Assembly (NCBI GenBank): GCA_013299105.1
Contig: JAAFJY010000006.1
Span: 186,001 to 250,000 of the forward strand
From: Chitinophagales bacterium
Lineage (GTDB): Bacteria > Bacteroidota > Bacteroidia > Chitinophagales > Saprospiraceae
Direction: 5' to 3'
DNA length: 64,000 bases
Part shown: positions 27,601-35,625 of the stretch, piece after piece
Numbering within the stretch: position 1 is the stretch's first letter
How the letters are laid out: each line of letters opens with the position of its first letter
Notes under the pieces: generated by a model
Database searches by the model: none
Seen by the model: the letters and a program-made list of their open reading frames with translations, nothing else
What the model was told of the DNA's origin: nothing
Program-made: the position numbers and the translations under genes

Positions 27601-29410
27601 CATCCAACCCCTCATTTCAGGCAAATCGGTCGAATTGATCAACCTAGTGCCTGAGGATTTCCCCCTCGTAGTGGGCGATGAAAACCGCCTGCAGCAGATT
27701 TTGTACAACCTGGTAGGCAATTCCATCAAGTTTACTGAAACGGGCAGTGTACAAATTGGTGCTGCCCGCGATGAAAAACACCTTAAAATTTGGGTGCAGG
27801 ACACTGGTGTAGGCATTCCATCTGATAAGCTAGAGGCCATTTTCCAGGAATTTGTGCAGGGCGATGCCACCGCTACCCGCACATTCACAGGCACAGGCCT
27901 GGGCTTGACCATTTCCAAACGCCTCGTGGAATTGCACGAAGGTCGAATTTGGGCGGAATCAGAAGTAGGCAAAGGTTCAACTTTTTTCTTCACCATCCCG
28001 ATTGCTACAGAAACACCTGATGAAACCCTGGCAGAAGTTGCACTTAAAGCTGTGGCGATAGGTGTCAAAGAGCCCATAAAAAAACCCGATCCACTGTCGG
28101 CAGTAAAAAGCAACGGAAAAACTGCCCTGGCAGCCGAAGCCATCGCCAATGAAAACGGCAAGGAATTCACCCATATCCTGGTGGTCGACGACGAGCCGAT
28201 CAACCAGCAAGTGTTGAAAAATCACCTGGGTTCTGCGGATTACCTCATCACCTCGGCCTTGAACGGCGAGGAAGCCATGAAGGCCATCGACAGCGGGCAA
28301 AAATTTGACCTGGTACTGCTTGATGTGATGATGCCACGCATGAGTGGCTACGAAGTATGCGAGCGCATTCGCAAAAAATTCCTGCCTTCGGAGCTGCCCG
28401 TGATCATGATTACGGCCAAAAACCAGGCTTCCGACCTGGTGCAGGGTTTGCAAACCGGAGCCAACGATTACATCACCAAGCCATTTACCAAAGATGAGTT
28501 TTTGGCCAGGGTAAAAACCCACCTCAACCTCCACCGGATCAACAAAGCCACTGGGCGTTTTGTGCCCACCGCATTCATCCGCTCTTTGGGCCGCGACAGC
28601 ATCACCGAAGTGCAACTAGGCGACCAAACCCAACGCGATGTGACCGTATTTTTTCTCGACATCCGCGACTACACAGGCTTGTCTGAGCGCATGACCCCTG
28701 AGCAGAATTTTAGCTTTGTCAAAGCATTCCACGGACGCCTGGGGCCGATCATTCAAAAACACGAGGGCTTCATCAACCAATACCTGGGTGATGGCTTGAT
28801 GGCCATTTTTCCCCAACAGAGCGACAACGCGCTCAAATCAGGCATCGAAATGCAAAAAGTGATCCGCTCCTACAACCTCGTGCGCATGAACAAGGGCCGG
28901 CCCCAAATCCGCGTCGGCATGGGCATGCACACGGGCAACCTGGTGATGGGCATCATCGGCGACGAGCAACGCATGGACGCCGCCACGATCGCAGATACCG
29001 TGAACACCGCTTCGCGCATCGAAAGCCTGACCAAGGTCTTTGGTGCCTCTATCTTGATCAGCAACATCACCCTCGAAAACCTGGAAAACCCAGCACAATT
29101 CAACCTGCGCTTTTTGGGCAAAGTACAAGTCAAAGGCAAAGAACAAGCCCTGGACCTGTACGAATGTTTTGATGGCGACGAACCCGAAATGTTCTGGTAC
29201 AAGCAAGCTACCTTAGCCGAGTTCAACGAAGCCACCAGGCAGTATTTCGCCAAAGATTTCCAGGGAGCCGTGGAAACCTTGAAGACCAAAGTCCTGAATC
29301 GCAACCCAAGGGACTTTGCCGCCAAAATGCTCTTGGGCAAGGCAGAAAAATTGCTAGAGAGCGGGGTGCCTGAGGACTGGACTGGACTGGAGAAAATGGA
29401 GTTGAAATAG
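24629..29410 (+). CDS. Propeller sensor / histidine kinase / receiver / class III cyclase fusion
   Basis: A 1593-residue membrane protein. Residues 1-31 are a signal peptide. Residues 40-770 hold repeated two-component propeller blades (GYLWFASQEGLHRYDG, GNLWVGSYRGGLNRLD, GNIWIGTENGLNRLD and others), followed by a Y_Y_Y-like domain to about 840 and one TM helix near 845-865. A charged coiled coil leads to HisKA with SHELRTP (H915), then an ATPase domain with NLVGNSIKFTE, DTGVGI and GTGLGLTI. A receiver lies near 1180-1305 with DDE and the phosphoacceptor D1232. The last part is a class III nucleotide cyclase, with metal Asp D1344 and D1388 and transition-state N1459 and R1463. The base-selecting positions are Q1384 and A1452, so adenylate versus guanylate cannot be predicted. 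A 100-residue tail follows. Inferred role: an extracellular signal drives phosphorelay that may control cyclic nucleotide synthesis. Confidence 0.93.
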   Translation: MIKRAIAHPGEKVGRWLCYLVFLVGILPVFGQNKGREMPNYRFELLELPGGEPGNRVNEMLEDSRGYLWFASQEGLHRYDGYKFKSWYHDPKDPKTISNSYLESLLEDRDGNLWVGSYRGGLNRLDRSTEAITKYQSKAKDPITLSSDNVTCLAQDQEGNIWIGTENGLNRLDPKTGKIKRFLNNPSNPKSISDNQVRCILIDRKGTLWVGTGSPWVTPVTQGGLNRFDPETQTFEAFFAGPKNVDKSVIQALCEDSKDQLWIGTFGNGVFVFDQKNKIFTPKKIDPLNWPGKLATDQQGRVFSQVSFIKEDASARLWIGSFGGGLNLYDPQTGKIQAFHQKTNFLEKLPSPYCFRMTQTRDQTLFFSTGGEGRMVFKARTLKYGLQATPISENGRDNYMIFNAIDDADGNIICYTEKGILRYNTKTRQTEPWPTTAGRRLFDTNRFIYLTRDPQGGVWVGKDQAVYYNPPNTRGLQAVIEDKIKYPLEFSGDRDGKLWIAAALQGLAEYDWESARVQFRKLPGFPISNELRKSFGDELKNVKTASMAQQVLIDAKNRVWVGTGVLFQNFRTNYNEGGAFYLYNRQKKIFSSFWPEGAPRQAVLELFADSKGYIWLAIADHGLYRFSPVSQVFKKIDLPGMPKQLMTNVMDIEEDEKGHLWLNNGRDLIDFQPDKDIYTIFGRNAGIAAYSINSLSKGLDGQLILGTSSGFYRFFPADLSRNSALPKVHFTDLALNGVEQKAGESPFLPKVLQEAKELRLPYSQKIFGIGYAVAQYEDPTRNRSQYILQNYDSEWRDAKGGELIQYVNVPPGQYQFRVRAANSAGVWSTDEKVLNVNITPPWWRTNIAVALFVLLLLTAIYLTYRWYYQNQREKLKQRERELQQEREQLEKERRMNERLTQVDKLKDQFLANTSHELRTPLQGIIGLSEALLEQEENSGKRDNLAMIVSSGKRLNNLVNDILDISKLRNADIELDRRPMSMHVVAEVVCKNIQPLISGKSVELINLVPEDFPLVVGDENRLQQILYNLVGNSIKFTETGSVQIGAARDEKHLKIWVQDTGVGIPSDKLEAIFQEFVQGDATATRTFTGTGLGLTISKRLVELHEGRIWAESEVGKGSTFFFTIPIATETPDETLAEVALKAVAIGVKEPIKKPDPLSAVKSNGKTALAAEAIANENGKEFTHILVVDDEPINQQVLKNHLGSADYLITSALNGEEAMKAIDSGQKFDLVLLDVMMPRMSGYEVCERIRKKFLPSELPVIMITAKNQASDLVQGLQTGANDYITKPFTKDEFLARVKTHLNLHRINKATGRFVPTAFIRSLGRDSITEVQLGDQTQRDVTVFFLDIRDYTGLSERMTPEQNFSFVKAFHGRLGPIIQKHEGFINQYLGDGLMAIFPQQSDNALKSGIEMQKVIRSYNLVRMNKGRPQIRVGMGMHTGNLVMGIIGDEQRMDAATIADTVNTASRIESLTKVFGASILISNITLENLENPAQFNLRFLGKVQVKGKEQALDLYECFDGDEPEMFWYKQATLAEFNEATRQYFAKDFQGAVETLKTKVLNRNPRDFAAKMLLGKAEKLLESGVPEDWTGLEKMELK

Positions 29411-29569
29411 GCTTTGGGGCCGAATGATCTGTTTTGCCCTCCTCGCGAGCTATTGGGCCGCTGCGCGCCCCCTTTTCGGAAACGATTGGCTAAATTGAAC
29501 CCTGATATTAATATGAACCCGGGTCTAAAATCCGTGTTTATCCGTTTCATCCGCTAAATCCGTGTTCCC

Positions 29570-29592
29570 AACAAGCCTGCGCAGCAGGCCGA
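29570..29592. repeat. GC palindrome (GCCTGCGCAGCAGGC type)
   Basis: GCCTGCGCAGCAGGC at 29575-29589 is the reverse of the GCCTGCTGCGCAGGC palindromes found at 60149, 60385, 62329 and 62433. It follows ATCCGTGTTTATCCG-type text that also accompanies the other copies. Confidence 0.55.
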
Positions 29593-29636
29593 ACGCTAAG
29601 CGGGCCAAAACCAATCCGTGGCTCCCCACGCTAAAA

Positions 29637-31448
29637 ATGACTACCGAAGATTACAAACGCATCGCTGACACCATTCCCAAAGACCCAGGGGTTTATCGCT
29701 TCATTGGCGAAGACGATACCATATTATATGTAGGCAAGGCCAAAAACCTTAAAAATCGGGTCAGTTCCTATTTTGGCGAGCGCCGCGACCGCTTGGTGCG
29801 CACCCGCATCATGGTAAAAACGGCCAAACGTTTGGAGTTTACCATCGTCGAAAGCGAAACCGATGCCCTGTTGCTTGAAACGGCCCTGATCAAAGAGTAC
29901 CGCCCCCGCTACAACGTGATCATGAAGGACGACAAGTCCTACTCCTACATCTGCATCAAAAAAGAACCTTTCCCCAGGGTGTTTTTTACGCGCAAGGTGT
30001 TTCGCGATGGATCGACTTATTTTGGGCCTTACACCTCCAAACAAAGAACCCAAGTGATTTGGGAACTACTGCGCCAACTTTTCCCCCTGCGCACCTGCCA
30101 ACTCAACCTCAGCCCTGAAAACATTGCTTCGGGTAAATTCAAAGTCTGCCTCGAATACCACATCAAAAACTGCCACGGTCCCTGCGAAGGCCTGGAAACC
30201 GAGGAGAGCTACAATGCCAAAATCGAGCAAATCAAAAATATCCTCAAAGGTAATTTTAGCGCGGTGATCCAACATTTTTCTGGCGAAATGGCGCGTTATG
30301 CCGAGCGCATGGAGTTTGAAAAAGCCCAGGACATCAAAGACAAACTCAGCGTGTTTGAGGATTACCAGGCACGCAGCACCATCGTGAGCCATACCATCAA
30401 GGACGTGGACGTTTTCTCCATCGCTTCCGACGAAAAAGAGGCTTATATCAACTACCTACGGGTGGTCAACGGAGCGGTGATCCATACCCATACCCAGGAA
30501 GTACAAATCAACCTGGAGGAAGAAGAGACCGATATTTTGGCCTACGCGATCCCTTTGATTCGAGAACGATTCAACAGCACTGCGCCAGAATTGATTGTGC
30601 CTTATGAACTGACTTTGGCCGACCAAAACTTACAGGTGGTGGTGCCAAAAATAGGCGACAAGCGTAAACTCCTGGAACTTTCGCTCAAAAACGTACAGTA
30701 TTACCGCGCCCAAAAACGCCGCGACGAAACCACCAAGACCAAACGCCAAAGCCCCGCCGAGCGCATCCTGCGCACCTTGCAGGCCGACTTGCAAATGAAA
30801 GAAATACCGATGCACATCGAGTGTTTCGACAACTCGAACATCCAGGGCAGCAACCCGGTTTCGAGTTGTGTGGTATTCAAAAATGCCAAGCCCAGCAAGG
30901 CCGATTATCGCCACTTTAAGGTCAAAACCGTGGAAGGTCCCAATGATTTTGCGACCATGACCGAGGTGGTTTACCGCCGTTATCGCCGAATGTTGGACGA
31001 AAACCAACCCTTGCCTCAACTGGTCATTATCGACGGCGGCAAGGGGCAATTGGGTGCCGCGATGGAAAGCATTACCGCACTGGGTTTACAAGACAAAATG
31101 ACCGTAGTAGGCATCGCAAAACGCCTGGAAGAAATCTTTTTTCCCGGAGACCCCTTGCCGCTTTACATCAACAAAAAATCCGAATCGCTGGTGCTCATCC
31201 AGCAGGCCCGCAACGAAGCGCACCGTTTTGCCATTACTTTTCACCGCGACCAACGCTCTAAAAACTTCATCGACACCGAGCTGGTACACATCGAAGGCAT
31301 TGGGGAAAAAACCGCACAAAAGTTGCTCAGTCATTTCGGTTCGGTAAAAAGCATCCGTGAAGCAACGATCACCATGCTCGCCGAGCAGATTGGCCAGGCC
31401 AAAGCTTTGGTGGTGCATGGCTATTTTGCGGATCGGGCTGGAGAGTAA
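29637..31448 (+). CDS. uvrC: Excinuclease ABC subunit C
   Basis: A 603-residue nuclease of nucleotide excision repair that makes the two incisions beside UvrAB-bound damage. The ATG at 29637 is chosen because the 25 in-frame residues before it are encoded by the GC palindrome repeat. Residues 15-95 are the GIY-YIG nuclease (GVYRFIGEDDTILYVGKAKNL), the UVR motif is around MEFEKAQDIKDKL near 225, the RNase H-like second nuclease contains HIECFDNSNIQG and VIIDGGKGQL, and the C-terminal helix-hairpin-helix is IEGIGEKTAQKLLSHFGS. Length is standard. It is a single gene. Confidence 0.96.
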   Translation: MTTEDYKRIADTIPKDPGVYRFIGEDDTILYVGKAKNLKNRVSSYFGERRDRLVRTRIMVKTAKRLEFTIVESETDALLLETALIKEYRPRYNVIMKDDKSYSYICIKKEPFPRVFFTRKVFRDGSTYFGPYTSKQRTQVIWELLRQLFPLRTCQLNLSPENIASGKFKVCLEYHIKNCHGPCEGLETEESYNAKIEQIKNILKGNFSAVIQHFSGEMARYAERMEFEKAQDIKDKLSVFEDYQARSTIVSHTIKDVDVFSIASDEKEAYINYLRVVNGAVIHTHTQEVQINLEEEETDILAYAIPLIRERFNSTAPELIVPYELTLADQNLQVVVPKIGDKRKLLELSLKNVQYYRAQKRRDETTKTKRQSPAERILRTLQADLQMKEIPMHIECFDNSNIQGSNPVSSCVVFKNAKPSKADYRHFKVKTVEGPNDFATMTEVVYRRYRRMLDENQPLPQLVIIDGGKGQLGAAMESITALGLQDKMTVVGIAKRLEEIFFPGDPLPLYINKKSESLVLIQQARNEAHRFAITFHRDQRSKNFIDTELVHIEGIGEKTAQKLLSHFGSVKSIREATITMLAEQIGQAKALVVHGYFADRAGE

Positions 31449-31523
31449 GAAAAGGAAAGTTGAGCGCGTGGAAAGAAGCCCTGTTTAAGCGTACCATGAC
31501 AATGCGAAAAAGGTTTATTAAGC

Positions 31524-31554
31524 TTGTATAGCTCGCTTTATCTCCTTATTTTTG
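31524..31554 (+). promoter_or_regulatory. Promoter of the DUF234-type ATPase gene
   Basis: TTG at 31524-31526, a 20 bp gap, and TATTTTTG at 31547-31554 make the best-spaced Bacteroidota promoter in the window. The gap is filled by one arm (31527-31543) of an inverted repeat whose partner (31557-31573) lies over the expected transcription start. Confidence 0.6.
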
Positions 31555-31626
31555 ACAGATAAAGCGAGCTATAGATTCTCATAGCTCGCTTTATCTCTCT
31601 TTTTTAGCGACTTAAAGCGAGCTATA
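31527..31626. repeat. Four alternating palindromic arms before an ATPase gene
   Basis: The 10-mer ATAGCTCGCT occurs forward at 31528 and 31581 and inverted (AGCGAGCTAT) at 31563 and 31616. Arms 1 and 2 extend to TATAGCTCGCTTTATCT and its complement, arms 3 and 4 to about 15 bp each. The last arm runs into the ATG at 31627. Two tandem hairpins, or paired dimer binding sites, are possible. Confidence 0.75.
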
Positions 31627-33066
31627 ATGAAAGACCAGGTATTAATTGGCCGACAAAAGCAAGCAAAAATATTACAATATCTCCTGGAAACCCAATAGTC
31701 TGAACTGGTTTCTGTGATTGGCAGGCGGCGAGTTGGCAAGACTTTTTTAGTACAAACCGTTTATGCTCAACACGTTGTTTTTGAGATCGCGGGTGGACAA
31801 CATGCTTCCAATCGCGAGCAATTGCAACAACTTTCCATTGCCTTAAATTTGTTTGCGAAGCCCTCTCTTCCCATTCCTATTCCCCAAAACTGGCTGGAAG
31901 CTTTTCATTTGCTGATCCTTTATTTAGAAAAACTACCAGCAGGACCTAAACCAGTCATCTTCTTTGATGAACTACCCTGGCTGGCAAGCAAGAAGTCGGG
32001 CTTCCTCAATGCGTCTAGCTTTTTTTGGAATAGCTGGGCGGTCAAAAACCAGGTAGTGGTGGTTATTTGCGGTTCTGCAGCTTCTTGGATGATTCAAAAA
32101 GTAGTGCAAAATAAAGGAGGGCTCTACAACCGCATCACCAAGCGGATTCATTTACAAGCATTTACTTTGCGAGAAACAGCATTTTATCTGCAACAAAGAG
32201 GGATGAACCTCAACCGCTCCCAAGTTACTTTATTGTACATGGCGATGGGGGGCATTCCACACTACCTCAAAGAGATTCAAAAAGGGGAAAGTGTAGCGCA
32301 GAGTATTGACCGTATCTGTTTTGAACAAGATGGCATCTTGCGCGACGAGTTCAAGCAGCTTTATACTTCTTTGTTTGACCAAGCGGAGAGTCACATTGCG
32401 GTTGTAAGGGCCTTGTCCACAAAATGGTCTGGCTTGACCCGTGCTGAACTCATTCAGCAGACGGGCATCTCCAATGGCGGGGGCTTGACGAAAATATTGG
32501 AAGAGTTGAGCTATTCGGGCTTTATCAACGAATATTCCCCATTTGGTCGCATCAAAAGAGAACGTGTGTACCGATTGACGGATGAATACTCACTTTTTTA
32601 CCTAAAATTCATAGCCTCGCTTGAAAAAGAAGGTACTGGTATTTGGCAAAGCTTTGAAAAAACACCCGCTTATCATGCCTGGAGTGGCTATGCTTTTGAA
32701 AGTATTTGCCTGAAACACCTCGCTTCGATCAAAAAGGCATTGGGGATTTTAGGTGTTTTTTCGACGTCGTCCTCTTTTTATCACAAGGGTGCTGAAGGCA
32801 TGGCAGGTTGCCAGATTGATCTCTTAATCGACCGCGATGACCAAATCATCAACCTCTGCGAGATCAAATGGACCTCTACTGACTTCATCATTACCAAATC
32901 ATACGCAGCTGAATTGCGCCAAAAAATGGCCTTGTTCAAGCATTACTCGGCTACAAAAAAGCAAGTTTATTTGACCCTGATCAGTACATATGGTGTGGTG
33001 AAAAATGAAAACAGCACAGGGCTGGTAGACAATGAATTGAGACTCGATCACTTGTTTGAAGAGTGA
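31627..33066 (+). pseudogene. DUF234-type AAA ATPase, broken by an in-frame TAG
   Basis: The natural ATG at 31627 reads MKDQVLIGRQKQAKILQYLL and then ETQ, TAG (31696-31698), and the same frame continues without a break as SELVSVIGRRRVGKTFLV. The 23 codons before the stop match the usual start of PF01637 ATPases, so this is a nonsense mutation or a sequencing error. A restart at GTG 31714 would give 450 residues but remove the strand before the P-loop. Walker A is GRRRVGKT, Walker B is PVIFFDELPWL. The C-terminal DUF234 region has NLCEIKWTSTDFI, the E-x-K core of a PD-(D/E)XK-like fold. Function unknown; the family is typical of Bacteroidota and archaea. Confidence 0.8.
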
Positions 33067-33156
33067 TTGGTAGTTAGTAGCAAATCCCCAAGAACCCACC
33101 CACCAAAACCCAATACCTCCGCATCTACCTATTTGGATCCACGAAACCACTCCTCC

Positions 33157-33906
33157 ATGAAACCACTATATTGGCTGCAAGTCGTTGGCTGCCTGTTGCT
33201 CAGTGCTTGTCAATCCCAAACCGATTTTAAAAAATTATCCCGCTCCATGTCTGACTCCAGCGACCGCGTGGCCGACGCCCGCAGCAGAATCGGCGAAAAA
33301 CTGGCCGACGATTTGGCACAAAAGGGCCTGAAAATGGGCATGCCTATTTTTTTGCGGGGTTTCAAAAGCGAGGCCCAACTAGAGTTGTGGATGCAAAAAG
33401 AGCAAGAATGGGTTTTATTTCGCACCTACCCCATTTGCAAGGTGCCCGGCAAACTAGGCCCCAAGCGCAAAGAAGGCGACTTGCAAGTACCCGAAGGCCT
33501 GTACGAGATTGACGTGTTCAACCCCAAAAGCAGCTACCACCTGTCTATGCGGGTGAACTATCCCAATGCTGCCGACCTCCATTTTGCCGATCCCGATCAG
33601 CCTGGGGGCGAAATCTATATCCACGGGGCCTGCGTATCGGTGGGTTGCCTGCCCCTGACCGATGAAAAAATTGAAGAAGTTTATTTGCTTACACTTTCGG
33701 CCCACGAGTACGGGCAAAAGAATGCTCCAGTTCACCTTTTCCCCTGTCGCATGAAGCCCCAAAAAACCAAGTGGCTCTGCCTCAAGGAGCCTAACAACTG
33801 CGCTTTTTGGGAAAACCTGCAATTGGCTTATGATTTTTGGGAAAAGGAGCAACAAGTGCCCAAGGTGACGGTAAATACAGCGGGTTTCTACGTATTGGAA
33901 GAATAG
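33157..33906 (+). CDS. L,D-transpeptidase family lipoprotein
   Basis: A 249-residue lipoprotein read from the ATG at 33157, which starts MKPLYWLQVVGCLLLSAC with a lipobox cysteine; 30 upstream in-frame residues do not fit a signal. The YkuD/YafK-type catalytic motif is IHGACVSVGCLPL, with His, Ser and the nucleophilic Cys of HGxxxSxGC. Before it, RTYPICKVPGKLGPKRKEGD and VPEGLYEIDVFNPKSSYHL match the YafK subgroup. Such enzymes act on peptidoglycan tetrapeptides in the periplasm, either cross-linking or attaching or releasing lipoproteins. The stop codon forms the edge of a repeat B copy. Confidence 0.88.
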   Translation: MKPLYWLQVVGCLLLSACQSQTDFKKLSRSMSDSSDRVADARSRIGEKLADDLAQKGLKMGMPIFLRGFKSEAQLELWMQKEQEWVLFRTYPICKVPGKLGPKRKEGDLQVPEGLYEIDVFNPKSSYHLSMRVNYPNAADLHFADPDQPGGEIYIHGACVSVGCLPLTDEKIEEVYLLTLSAHEYGQKNAPVHLFPCRMKPQKTKWLCLKEPNNCAFWENLQLAYDFWEKEQQVPKVTVNTAGFYVLEE

Positions 33907-34050
33907 ACTTTATGAACACTCAAATTAATTGGCCATAACAGGGTCTTTTTCGCCTGCTTTTCATTTCTTTTTTAACCCGTAGCTGGGCTACGAGCTAAAA
34001 AAGAAGCCTCAATCAGACAAAAAACTCCTCTGTCCTGACTCAAAAATCTA
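33906..34050 (+). repeat. Dispersed repeat family B, copy 2 (uninterrupted)
   Basis: Matches 10191-10334 along its length in the same orientation. Inside, GTAGCTGGGCTACGAGC and the AAAAAAGAAGCCTCAATCAG segment are the best kept parts, and ACAGGGTC with CCTCTGTCCTGA form inverted ends. Position 34048 is the empty site for the family A element found in the other copy. Confidence 0.65.
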
Positions 34051-34068
34051 ATGTACATAAAGCCTAAT

Positions 34069-34104
34069 AAAAAAGCCCGAACCAGGTTTGCTAGTTCGGG
34101 CTTT
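34069..34104 (-). terminator. Rho-independent terminator of the small secreted protein gene
   Basis: AAAGCCCGAAC at 34072-34082 pairs with GTTCGGGCTTT at 34094-34104. On the minus strand the stem is followed by a T run (34074-34069), 25 bp after the stop of the gene at 34127. Confidence 0.85.
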
Positions 34105-34126
34105 CTTACGGATTTTCATCAAACCA

Positions 34127-34477
34127 TTAATCTTTCGGTGTCAACATGGGCTCCTTTGGACGAATGGCCTTGCCAGACCCTTCTTCATTGTTTTTCTGAC
34201 CTTCAGCCGATTTACCTGCTTTTGGGTCTGAGCATCGTACCTCTAAGCGCTCCACCAATTGGTTGTACTCCTGATCCAAGGCTTGTTTTTGGTCGGCACG
34301 ACCTACCCGCTCTTGGGCTTTCACTTTGAAGTTTTGCCATTCCTTGTTGAGGGCTTTGTTGGCACTGTCGATTGGGGTGCTGTTGGAGTTTTTGTCAGTG
34401 CTTTGCGAAAAAACGCCAGTGATTGGAATTAGAGCCAAAAGCAGCACCAGGGTTCCGAATTTTATTCTTTGGTTCAT
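34127..34477 (-). CDS. Small secreted hypothetical protein
   Basis: A 116-residue protein from the ATG at 34477. MNQRIKFGTLVLLLALIPITGVFS is a signal peptide, given here in part as its hydrophobic core LVLLLALIPITGV. The mature part is hydrophilic, with a predicted helix WQNFKVKAQERVGRADQ, and ends in a Lys/Glu/Pro-rich tail. I do not recognise it. It has its own terminator. Confidence 0.7.
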   Translation of the reverse strand: MNQRIKFGTLVLLLALIPITGVFSQSTDKNSNSTPIDSANKALNKEWQNFKVKAQERVGRADQKQALDQEYNQLVERLEVRCSDPKAGKSAEGQKNNEEGSGKAIRPKEPMLTPKD

Positions 34478-34953
34478 ATAGTTAGGACTTGATAGCAAAC
34501 AAAAATTTGGGGAATAGGAGATTTTCTTTACAAATCTCTTTTCAATAACGCAAAAATGGGGTGTTTTGATTCCAAAAATCAAGCCTAAATATGAACTTTA
34601 GATTAAATTTCGGCAAAAGGAGATGAAATGCGATTTTCAGTCGACAAAACACACTTATTTATCGACAAACGCCGTTCAAAATGCACCCACCAGCCTTTAT
34701 TCTGCAAACGATTTCAGCCACCGGATGGATTGCTCTTTTACCTGGTGGATGGGGTATATTATTTTAGCGCAACCAAGATAACGAAATTAAATTCGGATCA
34801 AAATCATGCATCATAGAGCCGGCAAAACCATTTTTTGCGCTAACTAAAAAACTGAACCCTTCCTCTGGCATAAAATTGCAGTCGGAAAAGGGGGAAGGCA
34901 AGGAATTTGAAATATATTTGCTGCTGCAACAAAAACACCCAAAAACACTGCAC

Positions 34954-35304
34954 ATGTCCTTAATAGATTCTTCAACAGGTTCGAAATTATCTGCCCGCGC
35001 GCAATGGATTGGTGTACTTTCCTATTTATCGCCAATTGGTTGGGTTATGGCCTTGGTGTTGCATTTGACTGGCAAGACGGAATATGGTTCTTTTCACCTG
35101 CGCCAGTCTACTGGTATTTTCATTACTTTAGTGGCCATGTACTTCATGAGTTCCATTCCTTATTTGGGTGCGCTTGTGCTCATTCTTGGCTTGGTTTTGT
35201 GCTTTTTTTTCTGGGTAGTGGGTTACATGGGGGCCATCCAGGGCAAGCGCAACATGGTGCCTTATTTGGGGCCATATTTTCAAGAGTATATGAAATTTTT
35301 GTAG
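34954..35304 (+). CDS. DUF4870-type small membrane protein
   Basis: A 116-residue protein with three hydrophobic helices (WIGVLSYLSPIGWVMALVLHL, TGIFITLVAMYFMSSI, LGALVLILGLVLCFFFWVV). The FHLRQSTGIFI segment between the first two is the hallmark of DUF4870 proteins (YHARQG-like). Function unknown. The ATG at 34954 is preferred to an in-frame start 78 bp upstream, which would add a polar, low-complexity extension. Confidence 0.8.
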   Translation: MSLIDSSTGSKLSARAQWIGVLSYLSPIGWVMALVLHLTGKTEYGSFHLRQSTGIFITLVAMYFMSSIPYLGALVLILGLVLCFFFWVVGYMGAIQGKRNMVPYLGPYFQEYMKFL

Positions 35305-35319
35305 CAATAGTGACGCTTC

Positions 35320-35341
35320 AGGGAGCGTAAAACAAGAAGGG
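35320..35341 (+). repeat. Left-end fragment of a family A element
   Basis: AGGGAGCGTAAAACAAGAAG resembles the left end of family A, but the hairpin body is absent. Confidence 0.35.
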
Positions 35342-35390
35342 TAGTACTACAGGTGCAAGGCTATTTCAAAGGATTTCAACGTAAATCAGC

Positions 35391-35497
35391 GTAAGTTCTC
35401 AGTTCAACTTCTGCACATATCTCCACTTGATTTGGCTGCATTGAAATATTTTCGCAAGCAGGTTGCAAACATGCAATAGAGCGGGTTGAGAACTTAC
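35391..35497. mobile_element. 107 bp non-autonomous element with 8 bp target duplication
   Basis: GTAAGTTCTCA at 35391-35401 and its perfect complement TGAGAACTTAC at 35487-35497 form 11 bp inverted ends. Immediately outside lie identical 8 bp direct repeats AAATCAGC at 35383-35390 and 35498-35505. This is the structure of a MITE or an internally deleted insertion sequence. Inside, a 23-codon frame on the minus strand (MFATCLRKYFNAAKSSGDMC) may be a transposase remnant but is too short to assign. No second copy was noticed in the window. Confidence 0.8.
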
Positions 35498-35625
35498 AAA
35501 TCAGCATTACATTATATTGACTACCAATGATTTATATTTCCTACCATCAAGATTGCCATCACCAAAAAAAGCCCAGCGCACCTTCAAACAATGCACCAGG
35601 CTTTTTCACAGCAATATATTTTCCC

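Noticed and set aside
29562-29636. 25-residue N-terminal extension of UvrC
   Set aside because: It is encoded by the GC palindrome repeat and the conserved UvrC start is at 29637.
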